NCBI RefSeq assembly: GCF_004364645.1
Contig: NZ_SOAW01000001.1
Coordinates: 1-64,000 of the forward strand
Reading direction: 5' to 3'
Length of the DNA stretch: 64,000 nucleotides
Origin: Naumannella halotolerans
Lineage (GTDB): Bacteria; Actinomycetota; Actinomycetes; Propionibacteriales; Propionibacteriaceae
Part shown: one piece after another, positions 9,827 to 21,391 of the stretch
Layout: each line of letters starts with the position of its first letter
Position numbering within the stretch: the stretch's first letter is position 1
Notes under the pieces: model-generated
What the model was told of the DNA's origin: nothing
Databases searched by the model: none
What the model saw: the letters and a program-made list of their open reading frames with translations, nothing else
Made by a program: the position numbers and the translations under genes

Positions 9827-11265
9827 TCAGCCCAACCGGCCCAGGGCAGCCAGCGGGATCCCCAACCACGACGGTCGGTTGCGCGCCTCGTAGACCGCCT
9901 CGTAGACCGCCTTGTCGGCGACATAGGCGGCCAGCAGTGCCGATTCGGTCGGGGTCAGTTCCTGTTCCTCGGTGTACCCGTCGAGGAAAGCCTGCTGGTT
10001 CCGGGCGGCCCAGCCGGTCGCCTGCAGCTCACGCTCACCCTCATCGCTCAGATCCGCGCTGACCTCGGTCATCACCACCGAATGAGCGGCGTAGTCGAAG
10101 GAGCGCAGCATTCCGGCGACATCGCGCCAGCGGGAATCGGGTTGGCGCCGCTGCGGCAACGGTTTGGCCGGTTCGCCTTCGAAGTCGACCAGTTTCCAGC
10201 CGTTCACCGTCCGCAGCGTCTGCCCCAGATGCAGGTCACCGTGGATCCGCTGGGTCGGCGTACCGGGCAAGGTTGCCAAGCCCTGGTAGAGCTCGGTCAG
10301 GCCGGGGGCGAACTCGGCCAGTTCCGGCACCGCGACGACCGCCTCGGCCAACCGGCCGCGCATCCGGGCGATCAACTCCGCGACCCCCTCGGCGGTGCGC
10401 TCGGTGGTGCCGAAGTGCTCGGCCAGCGCCCGATGGACCGAGGCCAGCGCCGCACCCAGCCGGTAGGCCTCATCGGCGAAGTCACCGCCGGCCTGGTTGG
10501 CATCCATCTCACCCTCGGCGCTCCAGGCGGCTTCGGCGAACAGGTTGCGAACCGAGGTCAGCGCCAGCTCCCAGCCGTCGCTGGCGGTCTTCAGGAACTG
10601 TTGCAGGATGGCCAGTTGCAGGGGCTCCTCCTCGGTGTCCCAGGACAGCCAGCCGTACAACCGGGCGACGTGCTCGGAATGGTCCTGGGTCAACACGTCG
10701 AGGACCTCGATGTCGGGATTCATCCCGCGGGTCAGTTTGCGGAAGATCTTCAACAGCGCGTCGTCGCCGAACATCACCGAGGAGTTCGACTGCTCCCCGG
10801 TGAAGGGGGAGGACTGGGCCTCGGAGGACAGCTCGCAGCCGGGCTCGAGGTGGAACTGCAGGCCGATCGCCCCGGTCCCGGCACCGATCACGTCCGTGGA
10901 CTGGAAACCGGCCAGCCAGCAGGCCATGGCTGCCCGGTCGTGGATCGCGTCATAGGCGTGGCGCCACTGTTCGGGTTCACCCTCGGGCGCCTCGTTGTGC
11001 CAGCTGATGAAGGCATGCCCGAGGTTCTCCTGCGGTTGGCTGTAGAGAGCGAGCGGCAACTGGTACAGCTCGGTGTCACCATCGACGTAGTGCACATGGA
11101 CCACGTCGATCACCACCCGCAGATCAGGTTGGGCGGTGGGCAGTTCACCGATCCGGGTCACCCAGGTGACCTCGAAGTCACGGCCTTTGCCGCCGAACCA
11201 GCGGGCGGTGGCCAGGTAGTCGGCCAATCCGGTGGTCGGCAGCGGGCTGGGGGTGCCGATGGATG

Positions 11266-11269
<4 letters not shown>
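9827..11269 (-). CDS. mak: Maltokinase
   Basis: Phosphorylates maltose at C1 to maltose-1-phosphate with ATP, feeding GlgE and alpha-glucan synthesis. The kinase signatures are RIHGDLHLGQTLR (catalytic loop) and LVDFEGEP (Mg-binding). The start is ATG 11269, which overlaps the treS stop by four bases, giving 480 residues (family about 440-470). The N-terminus LADYLATARWFGGKGRDF is typical of Pep2-type maltokinases. TreS makes maltose from trehalose, so the pair forms the first two steps of the TreS-Mak-GlgE route. glgE and glgB are not in this window. Confidence 0.92.
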
Positions 11270-13011
<1,742 letters not shown>

Positions 13012-13104
13012 GCCAACCTAGTGGCCCGTTCGTCGCGGCGCGGCCGGGCCCCCGAAACGGTTCGGATCCGTATGCTGATGCCGAGTCCGGAACGGGAGGC
13101 TGGG

Positions 13105-13851
13105 ATGGCAGATGCAGAGCCGCTGCTGGAGGTCATCTGCCTGCACGAACACGATGCCGTGCGTGCCCAGGCCGGTGGTGCCGATCGGGTCGAGCTGGTC
13201 GGCACCTTGGACGACGGCGGGTTGTCACCGGCACCGGAGCTGGTGGAGAAGGTACGCGACGCGGTCGATCTCGAGGTACGGGTGATGCTGCGCCTGCACG
13301 GCGGATTCGACATCACCGGCTCGGAGTTCTCCCGACTGCGCGGCCTGGCCGCGGCCTATCTCGATTCGGGCGCCGACGGGTTGGTGCTGGGATTCCTCAA
13401 CGGCCACGCCGAGGTCGACACCGCAGTGGTGGAGGCGCTGGTCGAGGGTGGTGACTGGCCGTGGACCTTCCACCGGGCGATCGACCATGCCTTGGACCCC
13501 CGGCGGGCCTGGCGGGCACTGCTCGGGCTCCCGCGACTGGACCAGGTGCTGACCGCGGGTTCCCCCCGAGGGGTCGAGCACGGCCTGGACGAGCTGATCG
13601 GTTTCGCCGGCCAGGATCACCGGATCGCGGAGTTGATCATGGCCGGTGGGGGACTGCGGGCCGAGGACGTGCCCTGGTTGTGCCGGGCAGGGATCCGCGC
13701 CTTCCACATCGGCACCCCGGCGCGACCGGGTGGGTCGCTGAAGGCCTATGTCGATGCCGATCTGGTCCGGACCTGGCGGACGTTGATCGACGACTCCCAC
13801 CAGCGGGCCCGACGGGCTGCCACGACAGGTCCGGAATCGCCGGCAGGCTGA
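13105..13851 (+). CDS. cutC: CutC family protein
   Basis: TIM-barrel protein of the CutC family, long called copper homeostasis protein although its biochemical role is unsettled. The 248 residues are full length. Typical segments are LEVICLHEHDAVRAQAGGADRVEL, given here only by its ends (LEVICLHE and GADRVELV), VRVMLRLHGGFDITGSE, WTFHRAIDH and AGIRAFHIG. The start is ATG 13105 with GGGAGG at 13094-13099; the much longer upstream frame is antisense to treS. Monocistronic. Confidence 0.88.
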   Translation: MADAEPLLEVICLHEHDAVRAQAGGADRVELVGTLDDGGLSPAPELVEKVRDAVDLEVRVMLRLHGGFDITGSEFSRLRGLAAAYLDSGADGLVLGFLNGHAEVDTAVVEALVEGGDWPWTFHRAIDHALDPRRAWRALLGLPRLDQVLTAGSPRGVEHGLDELIGFAGQDHRIAELIMAGGGLRAEDVPWLCRAGIRAFHIGTPARPGGSLKAYVDADLVRTWRTLIDDSHQRARRAATTGPESPAG

Positions 13852-13892
13852 GCGGATCAGCGGGCCGAGCCGGCCGCCACCGCCGGCGTCGA

Positions 13893-15929
13893 TCAGCCCA
13901 GGGCAGCCGGCAGGGGACGCTCGTGCAGCACCAGCAGGCCGGAGACCGCTCGGGTGAGCACCACGTAGAGCCGGCGGAGGCCGGTCAGCTCGTCGGCCTC
14001 GGCCTCGACGATCTCGGCCGGTTCGACGACGATCACCTGGTCGAATTCCAGGCCCTTGGCCAGGCTCGCCGGAACCAGGTCCACTGCGCCCTCACCGGGT
14101 TCGACAGCACCGAGGGTACGGAAGTCGACAGCGGCCTCGGTGAGCAGTCCGGCCATCTCGGGCAACCGCCGATCGGCGCAGATCAGCCCCAGGGTGCCCG
14201 GTCGGTCGATCCGCTCGCGGATGCCGCGGAGCAGGGTGTCGCGCTCGGCGGAGGCGATCACGGCGAAATCGCCGTCGCCACGGCGGACCGAATGCGGCGG
14301 TGCCAGCTCCGGTGCGATCGAGGGCAGCAACCTGGCCGCGTACTCGATCACCGAGGCCGGTACCCGGAAGCCGGCGGTCAGCTCGCTGACCCGGGTCTCG
14401 GGCTGCTGCAGATGTGCCAGCGCCACCGGCCAACTCCCGGTCGACCAGGCGGTGGTCGCCTGGGCAAGATCACCGAGCAGGGTGACCGAGCCGCTGCTCG
14501 CCCGGCGGCCCAGGGCACGCAACTGCATCGGCGACAGGTCCTGGGCCTCGTCGATGATCAGGTGACCGTAGGACGGGGTCCGGTACAACTCGTCGGCGGC
14601 AGCGTCCAGCAACGCCAGATCGGCACTGCTCCATCGCATCGAGCGGACACTGCGGGGTGGTCGGTCGATCAGCAGGGCAGCGATCTCGGCCTCGTCCAGG
14701 ATCCCCTCGGCAGCCGTCCGCAGGACGAGCTCGTCGGTCAGCAGGGCGAAGATCAACTTGCGTGGATCGACCTGTGGCCAGAGTTTCTTCGCGCAGTCCT
14801 TCACCGGTTTGCTGCGGGCCACCGCTGCCTGCACCCGGTCGTCGGGGGAGTCGCCGGCGGCCTCCATCCGCAACAGCACCTGATGGGCCAGGCGCATCGG
14901 CAACATCTCCCGGGCCGCCCCGTAGCGGACGCCCCGATCACGCAGGTTCTGCAGGGTCTCGGCGATCAGGTACGTCGGCACCCGCCACTGCCGCGAACCC
15001 CGGGGGACGACCAGGTTCTCGGTCGGCTCGGCCAGGTTGTTCCAGACCGCGCGAGCGATCACCTGCGCCATCCGGGCATCGGATTTGATCATGGCGACCT
15101 CGACCGGGTCGACACCGCGGACCTCGACGCCCAGGCAGCGTTCCAGCAGGGAGTCGATGGTGTACTGCTCGACCTCGATCTCGCCCAGCGCCGGCAGGAC
15201 ATCACCGATGTAGGACAGGAAGCTGTCATTCGGGCCGATCACCATCACCCCGGCCCGTCGCAGCTGTTCGGCGAAGGCATACAGCAGATAGGCCGCACGG
15301 TGCAGGCCGACGGCGGTCTTGCCCGTACCCGGTGCTCCCTGGATGCACAGCGAGGTCTGCAGGTCGGCACGGACCAGCAGATCCTGTTCGGGCTGGATGG
15401 TGGCCACGATGTCGCGCATCGGTCCGCTGCGCGGTCGCTCCACCTCGGCCTGCAGGATGTCGGAGTCCGCGGCTGCATCGGCGGGGGCGGTCAGGTCCTC
15501 GTCCTCGTAGGCGGTCAGCTCACCGTCGGCGAAACCGAATCGGCGGCGCAGCCCGACCCCCATCGGTTCGGTCGGGCTGGCCCGGTAGAAGGGGCGGGCC
15601 ATGTCGGCGCGCCAGTCGATCACCAGCGGCTCGTCCCCGGCCTCGGCGGTGACGTGCTGGCGGCCCAGGTGCAGACTCTCGTCCCGGCCGGCACCGGCCT
15701 CGCGGCGGTAGTCCAGGCGGCCGAAGAAGGGCGGGGTGGCGGGGTCGGTCTGCAATCTCACCATCCGCCGGAACAGCGCCTGCCGCAGGTACGCGGTGGA
15801 GACCGCGTCACCGGCGGTGACGGTGCCGTCGAACAGGGCACCGGCGCGCTCGTGCATCGCCACCAGGGCGGCTCGGGAACGGTGCAGATGGGCGGCCTCG
15901 GCGGCCAGGACGGGATCGGTCGACGGCAT
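13893..15929 (-). CDS. HelD/HelR-like RNA polymerase-associated ATPase (UvrD-like fold)
   Basis: Superfamily 1 ATPase of 678 residues. Order: a coiled-coil-forming N-terminus (LAAEAAHLHRSRAALVAMHER), Walker A GAPGTGKTAVGLHRAAYLL near residue 215, Walker B YGHLIIDEAQDLSPMQ near 475, and late helicase motifs (VPASLAKGLEFDQVIVVEP, RRLYVVLTRAV). This layout matches actinobacterial HelD, which rescues stalled RNA polymerase and displaces rifamycins (HelR). The lack of a full UvrD 2B region argues against a DNA repair helicase. HelR identity and any rifampicin phenotype are inferred. Start ATG 15929. Confidence 0.8.
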   Translation of the reverse strand: MPSTDPVLAAEAAHLHRSRAALVAMHERAGALFDGTVTAGDAVSTAYLRQALFRRMVRLQTDPATPPFFGRLDYRREAGAGRDESLHLGRQHVTAEAGDEPLVIDWRADMARPFYRASPTEPMGVGLRRRFGFADGELTAYEDEDLTAPADAAADSDILQAEVERPRSGPMRDIVATIQPEQDLLVRADLQTSLCIQGAPGTGKTAVGLHRAAYLLYAFAEQLRRAGVMVIGPNDSFLSYIGDVLPALGEIEVEQYTIDSLLERCLGVEVRGVDPVEVAMIKSDARMAQVIARAVWNNLAEPTENLVVPRGSRQWRVPTYLIAETLQNLRDRGVRYGAAREMLPMRLAHQVLLRMEAAGDSPDDRVQAAVARSKPVKDCAKKLWPQVDPRKLIFALLTDELVLRTAAEGILDEAEIAALLIDRPPRSVRSMRWSSADLALLDAAADELYRTPSYGHLIIDEAQDLSPMQLRALGRRASSGSVTLLGDLAQATTAWSTGSWPVALAHLQQPETRVSELTAGFRVPASVIEYAARLLPSIAPELAPPHSVRRGDGDFAVIASAERDTLLRGIRERIDRPGTLGLICADRRLPEMAGLLTEAAVDFRTLGAVEPGEGAVDLVPASLAKGLEFDQVIVVEPAEIVEAEADELTGLRRLYVVLTRAVSGLLVLHERPLPAALG

Positions 15930-16057
15930 GCGAAACTCCGGACGAAGGTACGACTGGTGTCACGGGGAAGGCTGCCGCGCGCCTGCGCGCCGGTCAGGGA
16001 CAGCCCACCGTACTCCGTGCCGCCCGTCGGTGCCAGCCGAACGGCGCCACCACCGGC

Positions 16058-16114
16058 GTGTGACAGCGGGTGTGACAGTCAGCGGGTGTGACGGTCAGCG
16101 GGTGTGACAGTCAG
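16058..16114 (+). repeat. Tandem 16-bp repeat, about 3.5 copies
   Basis: Units at 16058 (12 bp, shortened), 16070, 16086 and 16102 share GTGTGACAGTCAGCGG. The array sits in the divergent promoter region, 58 bp before the glutamine amidotransferase start, and may hold operator sites. Confidence 0.8.
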
Positions 16115-16171
16115 ATGACGGATTCGGTGTCGCACTTCCCGGCTGCCGCCGCGCGGCAATAGCGTGCCGAC

Positions 16172-16975
16172 ATGTGTCGACTGCTTGCGATGACCGCTGG
16201 TGAGTCCAGGACCATGTCCGAGCATCTGGGCGAGGACCTGGATCGTTTCGTGGCGCTGTCGGAGCGTCATCGCGACGGCTGGGGTCTGGCCAGTTCCAGC
16301 GGTGGTGCACCGGAGCTGGTGAAGGCCCCGGAGCAGGCACTGGGCTCGCCGCGGTTCGCCGAGGCCGCCACCCAGTGGCCCGCCGAGCAGTTCCTGCTGC
16401 ACCTGCGGCTGGCGTCGCCGAACAAGCGGCACTCGATGCAGAACACCCATCCGTTCGTGTCCACCGAGGTCCCCGGTGGGCATCCGGACCTGGCCTTCGC
16501 CCACAACGGTCATGTGTTCGACAACGCCTCGCTGAATGCCCGGACCGGGCAGGTCACCGCCCGCCGCCCGCTCGGGCAGACCGACTCCGAGGCCTACTTC
16601 TTCATCGTCGACGAGTTCCTGCGCCGGGGCGAGGAGCCCTTGCGGGCGCTGGCCGCGGCGATGCAGGTGGTCGCCGATTCGACCGAGTACACCGGGCTGA
16701 ATGCCGTTCTCTCGATGCCGGAGGGGCTGTACGCGATCCATGCCGCCGATCCGAATCCGCGCCAGGGTGATCTCGATCGGGCACCGGATCCGCAGCAGTT
16801 CGAACTCCGTTACCGGGTCGAGGAACGGTTGTCCGTGGTCGCCTCCAACGACTGGCAGCCGGCTACCGACGGCTGGCAGGTGTTGGCGAACCGGCAGTTG
16901 CTGTTCCTGCCCGCCGGTGGCGGGTCGTCGATGACCGTCGATGTCGACGAGGCCTTGTTGCCGATGGCCGCCTGA
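16172..16975 (+). CDS. Class II glutamine amidotransferase (YafJ/EgtC-like)
   Basis: Ntn-type amidotransferase domain protein of 267 residues. The start ATG is followed directly by Cys2 (MCRLLAM), which becomes the N-terminal nucleophile after Met removal. Further family segments are RHRDGWGLA, FLLHLRLAS, NTHPFV and AFAHNGHV. It lacks a synthase domain, so it belongs with stand-alone YafJ or EgtC-type hydrolases. None of the other ergothioneine genes is nearby, so EgtC is not claimed. The promoter region carries a 16-bp tandem repeat. Confidence 0.85.
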   Translation: MCRLLAMTAGESRTMSEHLGEDLDRFVALSERHRDGWGLASSSGGAPELVKAPEQALGSPRFAEAATQWPAEQFLLHLRLASPNKRHSMQNTHPFVSTEVPGGHPDLAFAHNGHVFDNASLNARTGQVTARRPLGQTDSEAYFFIVDEFLRRGEEPLRALAAAMQVVADSTEYTGLNAVLSMPEGLYAIHAADPNPRQGDLDRAPDPQQFELRYRVEERLSVVASNDWQPATDGWQVLANRQLLFLPAGGGSSMTVDVDEALLPMAA

Positions 16976-17014
16976 CGGGCCCCGGTCCGGCGCCCGGGGT
17001 GATAGACAGAAGCC

Positions 17015-17533
17015 GTGATCGAACGTCCCCGAAAGACCCGCAGCGCCGTCCGGCTGATCGTGCTCAGCGATGACGACCGGGTGCTGCTGCTGCAGGACAG
17101 CGACCCCGGGATCGCCGAGGTGACCTGGTGGGTCACTCCCGGCGGTGGGATCGACCCCGGTGAGAACGAACTGCAGACCGGGGTACGGGAGCTGGCCGAG
17201 GAGACCGGCTGGCAGGCCGCGGAGTCCGACCTGATCGGCCCGGTCGCCCGGCGCCGGGTGGTGCACGGCTACAGCGACGAGATCCTCGATCAGTACGAGG
17301 CGTTCTACCTGATCCGGACCCCGGCCTTCACCGTCGACATCGCCGGGCACACCCCGGAGGAGCAACTCACCCTGCAGGGCAACCGCTGGTGGCCCCGGGC
17401 CGAGCTGGAGACCACGAAGGCCTGGATCTGGCCGGCCGAACTGCAGCAGATGATCAGCATCGGGCAGACCGGCGGCCAGCCGCTGGAGCTCGGTCTGGTC
17501 ACCCGCGAGTCGACCGTACCCGTCGACGACTGA
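17015..17533 (+). CDS. Nudix hydrolase
   Basis: A 172-residue pyrophosphohydrolase. The Nudix box is complete: GGGIDPGEN then VRELAEETGW (G, E, RE and EE positions all present) near residues 45-67. The substrate is unknown; this family cleaves nucleoside diphosphates linked to other groups. The start is GTG 17015. It ends convergently with the XPB helicase, with 22 bases between stops. Confidence 0.88.
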   Translation: MIERPRKTRSAVRLIVLSDDDRVLLLQDSDPGIAEVTWWVTPGGGIDPGENELQTGVRELAEETGWQAAESDLIGPVARRRVVHGYSDEILDQYEAFYLIRTPAFTVDIAGHTPEEQLTLQGNRWWPRAELETTKAWIWPAELQQMISIGQTGGQPLELGLVTRESTVPVDD

Positions 17534-17555
17534 GGAGGGTCAGGTCAGTTGTTGA

Positions 17556-19193
17556 TCAACTGGCGAGGTCCTCGGCGTCGGTGACGTGGTAGGCGTAGCC
17601 CTGTTCGGCCAGGAACCGCTGCCGGTGCTGGGCGAACTCGGCATCGACGGTGTCCCGGGCCACCACGGCGTAGAAACGGGCGGTGGTGCCATCACCCTTC
17701 GGCCGCAACAGCCGTCCCAGCCGCTGGGCCTCCTCCTGCCGGGAACCGAAGGCGCCGGAGACCTGGATCGCCACCTGGGCAGTCGGCAGGTCGACGGAGA
17801 AGTTCGCCACCTTCGAGACCACCAACAAGTCGATCTCGCCGGTACGGAACTGCTCGTAGAGCTCCTCGCGCCGTCTGGTCGTCGTCTCCCCGGTGATCAC
17901 CGGGGCCTCCAGCCGCTCGGCCAGGTCGGCCAGCTGATCGACGTACTGGCCGATCACCAGCCGGGGCACTCCGGCATGGCGGTTCACCAGATCCACCACC
18001 GCAGCCGACTTCGAGTCCGCGGTCGCGGCCACCCGGTAACGGACCTCGGGATCGGCCAGGGCGTAGGTCATCCGCTCGTCCTCGGCCAGGCTCACCCGAA
18101 CCTCCACGCAGTCGGCGGGGGCGATGTAACCCTGGGACTCGATCTCCTTCCACGGAGCGTCGTAGCGCTTCGGGCCGATCAGTGAGAACACATCACCCTC
18201 ATGGCCGTCCTCGCGGACCAGGGTCGCGGTCAGGCCGAGCCGCCGGCGGGCCTGCAGCCCGGCGGTCATCCGGAACACCGGCGCCGGCAACAGATGCACC
18301 TCGTCGTAGACGATCAGCCCCCAATCGCGGGCGTCGAACAGCTCCAGATGCGGATGGATCCCGTTCCGCTTCGTCGTCACCACCTGGTACGTGGCGATGG
18401 TCACCGGGCGGATCTCCTTCTTCGCCCCGGAGTACTCACCGATCTCCTCGGCGCTCAGCGAGGTGCGCCGCAACAGCTCGGCCCGCCACTGCCGGGCCGA
18501 GACGGTGTTGGTGACCAGGATCAGCGTGGTGGCCTTGGCATGGGCCATCGCGGCGGCACCGACCAGCGTCTTCCCGGCGCCGCAGGGCAGCACCACCACA
18601 CCGGAGCCGCCGTGCCAGATCGATTCGGCGGCCTGTCGCTGGTAGGGCCGCAGCTCCCAGCCGTCGGGGCGCAGGTCGATCTCGTGGGCCTCACCGTCGA
18701 CATAACCGGCGACGTCGTCGGCCGGCCAGCCCAGGGTCAGCAGCAACTGTTTCAGGTGGCCGCGCTCGGAGGGATGCACCGCCACGGTGTGCTCGTCGAT
18801 CCGGGAACCGACCACCCCGGACAGCTTCGAGGACCGCAGCACCTCGGTCAGCACCGGGATGTCGGTGCTGGTCAGCACCAGCCCGTGGACGGGATGCTTC
18901 TCGATCCGCAACCGGCCGTACCGGTCCATCGTCTCGGCGACGTCGACCAGCAGGCTGCTCGGCACCGGGTAGCGGCTGTAGTTCAACAGCACGTCGACGA
19001 CCTGCTCGGCATCGTGACCGGCGGCCCGGGCGTTCCACAGCCCCAGCGGGGTCAACCGGTAGGTGTGGATGTGTTCGGGTGCCCGTTCGAGCTCGGCGAA
19101 CGGGGCGATCGCGATCCGGCACTCGTCGGACTGGGGGTGGTTGACCTCCAGCAGCAGGGTGCGGTCGGACTGCACGACCAACGGGCCACTCAA
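17556..19193 (-). CDS. XPB/ERCC3-type DNA repair helicase
   Basis: Superfamily 2 3'-5' DNA helicase related to eukaryotic XPB, common in actinobacteria. The 545 residues show Walker A LPCGAGKTLVGAAAM, motif Ia LILVTNTVSARQWRAEL, DEVH box GLIVYDEVHLLP, motif III LGLTATLVREDGHE, and motif VI QRLGRLLRP. The N-terminal damage-recognition region is present. It follows the Helicase_C_3 protein gene with a four-base overlap, so the two are translationally coupled and may form one repair complex. The biological role of bacterial XPB is not settled. Confidence 0.92.
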   Translation of the reverse strand: MSGPLVVQSDRTLLLEVNHPQSDECRIAIAPFAELERAPEHIHTYRLTPLGLWNARAAGHDAEQVVDVLLNYSRYPVPSSLLVDVAETMDRYGRLRIEKHPVHGLVLTSTDIPVLTEVLRSSKLSGVVGSRIDEHTVAVHPSERGHLKQLLLTLGWPADDVAGYVDGEAHEIDLRPDGWELRPYQRQAAESIWHGGSGVVVLPCGAGKTLVGAAAMAHAKATTLILVTNTVSARQWRAELLRRTSLSAEEIGEYSGAKKEIRPVTIATYQVVTTKRNGIHPHLELFDARDWGLIVYDEVHLLPAPVFRMTAGLQARRRLGLTATLVREDGHEGDVFSLIGPKRYDAPWKEIESQGYIAPADCVEVRVSLAEDERMTYALADPEVRYRVAATADSKSAAVVDLVNRHAGVPRLVIGQYVDQLADLAERLEAPVITGETTTRRREELYEQFRTGEIDLLVVSKVANFSVDLPTAQVAIQVSGAFGSRQEEAQRLGRLLRPKGDGTTARFYAVVARDTVDAEFAQHRQRFLAEQGYAYHVTDAEDLAS

Positions 19194-21370
19194 TGGATGC
19201 TCCTTTCGGTGGCAAGGGGTTCCACGGTACGGATCCGGGCAAGCGGCACCGACAGTTCCCGGTCACCGCCGTCAGGTCGCAGCCGCAACCGGCCGCCGGC
19301 CACCTCGACCGCCAGGCCCCGGTCCTGCAACTCATTGCCCTGCTGGTCGACCCAGCCGAGGTCGACCCGGGAACCGGCCACCTCGGTCAGGTTGCGCTGC
19401 AACCGATCGGCGTCGCGGCGCCGCTGTTCCTCGGCCTCCCCGCGGCGGACGGTCGCCAGCAGCTGCTCGGCCAGGGCCTGTGGTGTCGCCGTCGGGCGGG
19501 TACGGACGGTACGTGGCCGGGCGCGTTGCGGGGCGGGTGCGACCAGCCGGTTGCCGCCCATCCCCTCGGCGGCCGGGGACAGCCCCAGGTCGTGCAGCCA
19601 GTCGACCATCTCGGCGGCATCGGCGGCGGCGATGATCACCCCCGGGGCGACCTGCCGTACCCCGAATTCACCGGCCCGGGGGTGACCGGTGACCAGGGCC
19701 AGTTGCGCCGGATCGTCGATCCGCAGCCAGCTGCCGGCGCTGCCGATCCGGATCGCACCGTGGCGGCGGGCGGCATCGGTGATCAGGTACTGCAGCGGCT
19801 GCGGTACGTCGGTCTCGGTGTGCTCACCCAGCCAGTCGATGATCTCCTCGGCCGACCAACCGCGGTCCAGTCCGCGGCGGATGCTGTCGGCGCTGAACCG
19901 GTAGACCGAGGCGGTGCCGCGGCTCTCGGTGTCGGCCAGCAGCCGCAGCACCCCGAGCACCGGCGGTTGCAGCGGGCCTGCTGCCACCGCGGTCAGGTCG
20001 GCCTGCAGGATGACGGTGCTGATCGGCTCGGGGAAGGACAGCTCGGCGGGGAGCTCACCGGTGACCGCGACCTCGGCCAGGCCGGTACGCCCGCCCATCG
20101 CGGTCAGCCCGAACCACTCCGCGGCTTCGGCCACCTCGGCAGCAGCCGCGGCCAGATCCAGGTTCTGCCAGGCCGGGCGCAGCCAGCCGACGGTAGCGGT
20201 GATCAGCTCCCAGTCGACCGTCGCACCCACCTCGACGGAGATCAACTCGGCCAGGAACAGGCCGCGTAGCTCGGCGGCGCGGGCATCCAGCGGTCCGGGT
20301 TCCTGTTCCAGTGGGCGGGGATCGCGCTCGGGCCAGTGGGGAAGGTCGCGCCAACCGAGGACCAGGCTCAGCCAGCGTTCGGCGCCGGGCCGGGCGAGCC
20401 AGCTGTCGTAGGCGCTGGTGATCTCCACCCGCCCGCCGGCGGCCCGCAGCAACCCCAGGGATTCGGCGAGCGCGGTGGTCCGCAGCAGTCCCTTCGAGGT
20501 GAGGCCGAGCCGACGGATGAGCGTGGACTGATCGGCCGCGCCGATACCGCCGGCCCGCAGGAGCTGGGGGTTCATCCGGTCGAGCTCGTCGACCAGTCCA
20601 TCGGTCTCCTGGATGCTCGCGAAGGCGGCACCCAGTCCGGCCAGGTCCACCCGGCGGTGCCGGGCGGGGTCGACCACGGCGGGCTCGACCGCCCGGGGCG
20701 GGCCGTCCCCGACCTCGGCCGCGGCGAAACCGCCGCGGGCGGCCAGGGCGACCTCACGGGGCAGGATCACCGTCTCGGTGTCGGTCGGCCGCAGCAGCCC
20801 GCGAGCCAGCAGTCGCTCGACCGGCGTCCGGGCACTCGCCAGATCCACCGTCCGGTCGGCCTGGCGCAGGGCACCGGTCGGTGGTCCCCAGGCCAGCCGG
20901 TCGACGACGGCCCGCTCGTCGGTGCCGAGTTCGGCCAGCAACTGCTCGGGATCGGCGATCCGCTGACCGGGCGTGCTCGGTGGGGCCAGACCGCCCGGCC
21001 AGGGCCCGAGCGCCAGGCGTACCTCCCGCAGCAGTTGCAGCGACTCCTCGCCACCCCAGACCAGCCCGCGCTCGCGGAGTTCGCCGACCCGGTCGGCCAG
21101 CCACCGGCGGTCCCGCCCGGTCAGCTCGACCAGCTCCGCGATCGACGGTTCGCCGTGGGTCGCCGCGATCGCCCGGGCGGTCATCAGCTGGGCGGCGTCC
21201 AGACGTTCCAGCGCCCGGCCGACCGAGGCGGCGGTGGCAGCACGGTTCGCCACCTCGGCCAGATCGGCCGGCGGTGGACTGCACAGATCGGGGCGCAGCT
21301 CCAACAGCCGGACCAGTGCGGACTGGTCCAGCCGCCGCAGGGCTTCGCTGTAGGTGCGGGGCGGACGCAT
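19190..21370 (-). CDS. Helicase-associated domain protein (Helicase_C_3) coupled to XPB
   Basis: A 726-residue cytoplasmic protein without ATPase motifs. The actinobacterial XPB neighbour has a C-terminal XPB/Ssl2-like domain (Helicase_C_3); here this is the segment with SFPEPISTVILQADLTAV and VYRFSADSIRRGLDRGW. The N-terminus is Leu/Arg/Ala-rich, with YSEALRRLDQSALVRLLELR starting near residue 8. The gene overlaps the XPB start (ATGA), which strongly suggests joint action. Function is unknown beyond this partnership. A 21-bp gap separates it from the proline-rich membrane protein gene upstream. Confidence 0.8.
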   Translation of the reverse strand: MRPPRTYSEALRRLDQSALVRLLELRPDLCSPPPADLAEVANRAATAASVGRALERLDAAQLMTARAIAATHGEPSIAELVELTGRDRRWLADRVGELRERGLVWGGEESLQLLREVRLALGPWPGGLAPPSTPGQRIADPEQLLAELGTDERAVVDRLAWGPPTGALRQADRTVDLASARTPVERLLARGLLRPTDTETVILPREVALAARGGFAAAEVGDGPPRAVEPAVVDPARHRRVDLAGLGAAFASIQETDGLVDELDRMNPQLLRAGGIGAADQSTLIRRLGLTSKGLLRTTALAESLGLLRAAGGRVEITSAYDSWLARPGAERWLSLVLGWRDLPHWPERDPRPLEQEPGPLDARAAELRGLFLAELISVEVGATVDWELITATVGWLRPAWQNLDLAAAAAEVAEAAEWFGLTAMGGRTGLAEVAVTGELPAELSFPEPISTVILQADLTAVAAGPLQPPVLGVLRLLADTESRGTASVYRFSADSIRRGLDRGWSAEEIIDWLGEHTETDVPQPLQYLITDAARRHGAIRIGSAGSWLRIDDPAQLALVTGHPRAGEFGVRQVAPGVIIAAADAAEMVDWLHDLGLSPAAEGMGGNRLVAPAPQRARPRTVRTRPTATPQALAEQLLATVRRGEAEEQRRRDADRLQRNLTEVAGSRVDLGWVDQQGNELQDRGLAVEVAGGRLRLRPDGGDRELSVPLARIRTVEPLATERSIH

Positions 21371-21391
21371 GGGACCGAGCCTACGCGCGGC

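Noticed and set aside
17015-17533. Calling this Nudix gene MutT or an ADP-ribose pyrophosphatase
   Set aside because: Only the general Nudix box is visible; nothing decides the substrate.
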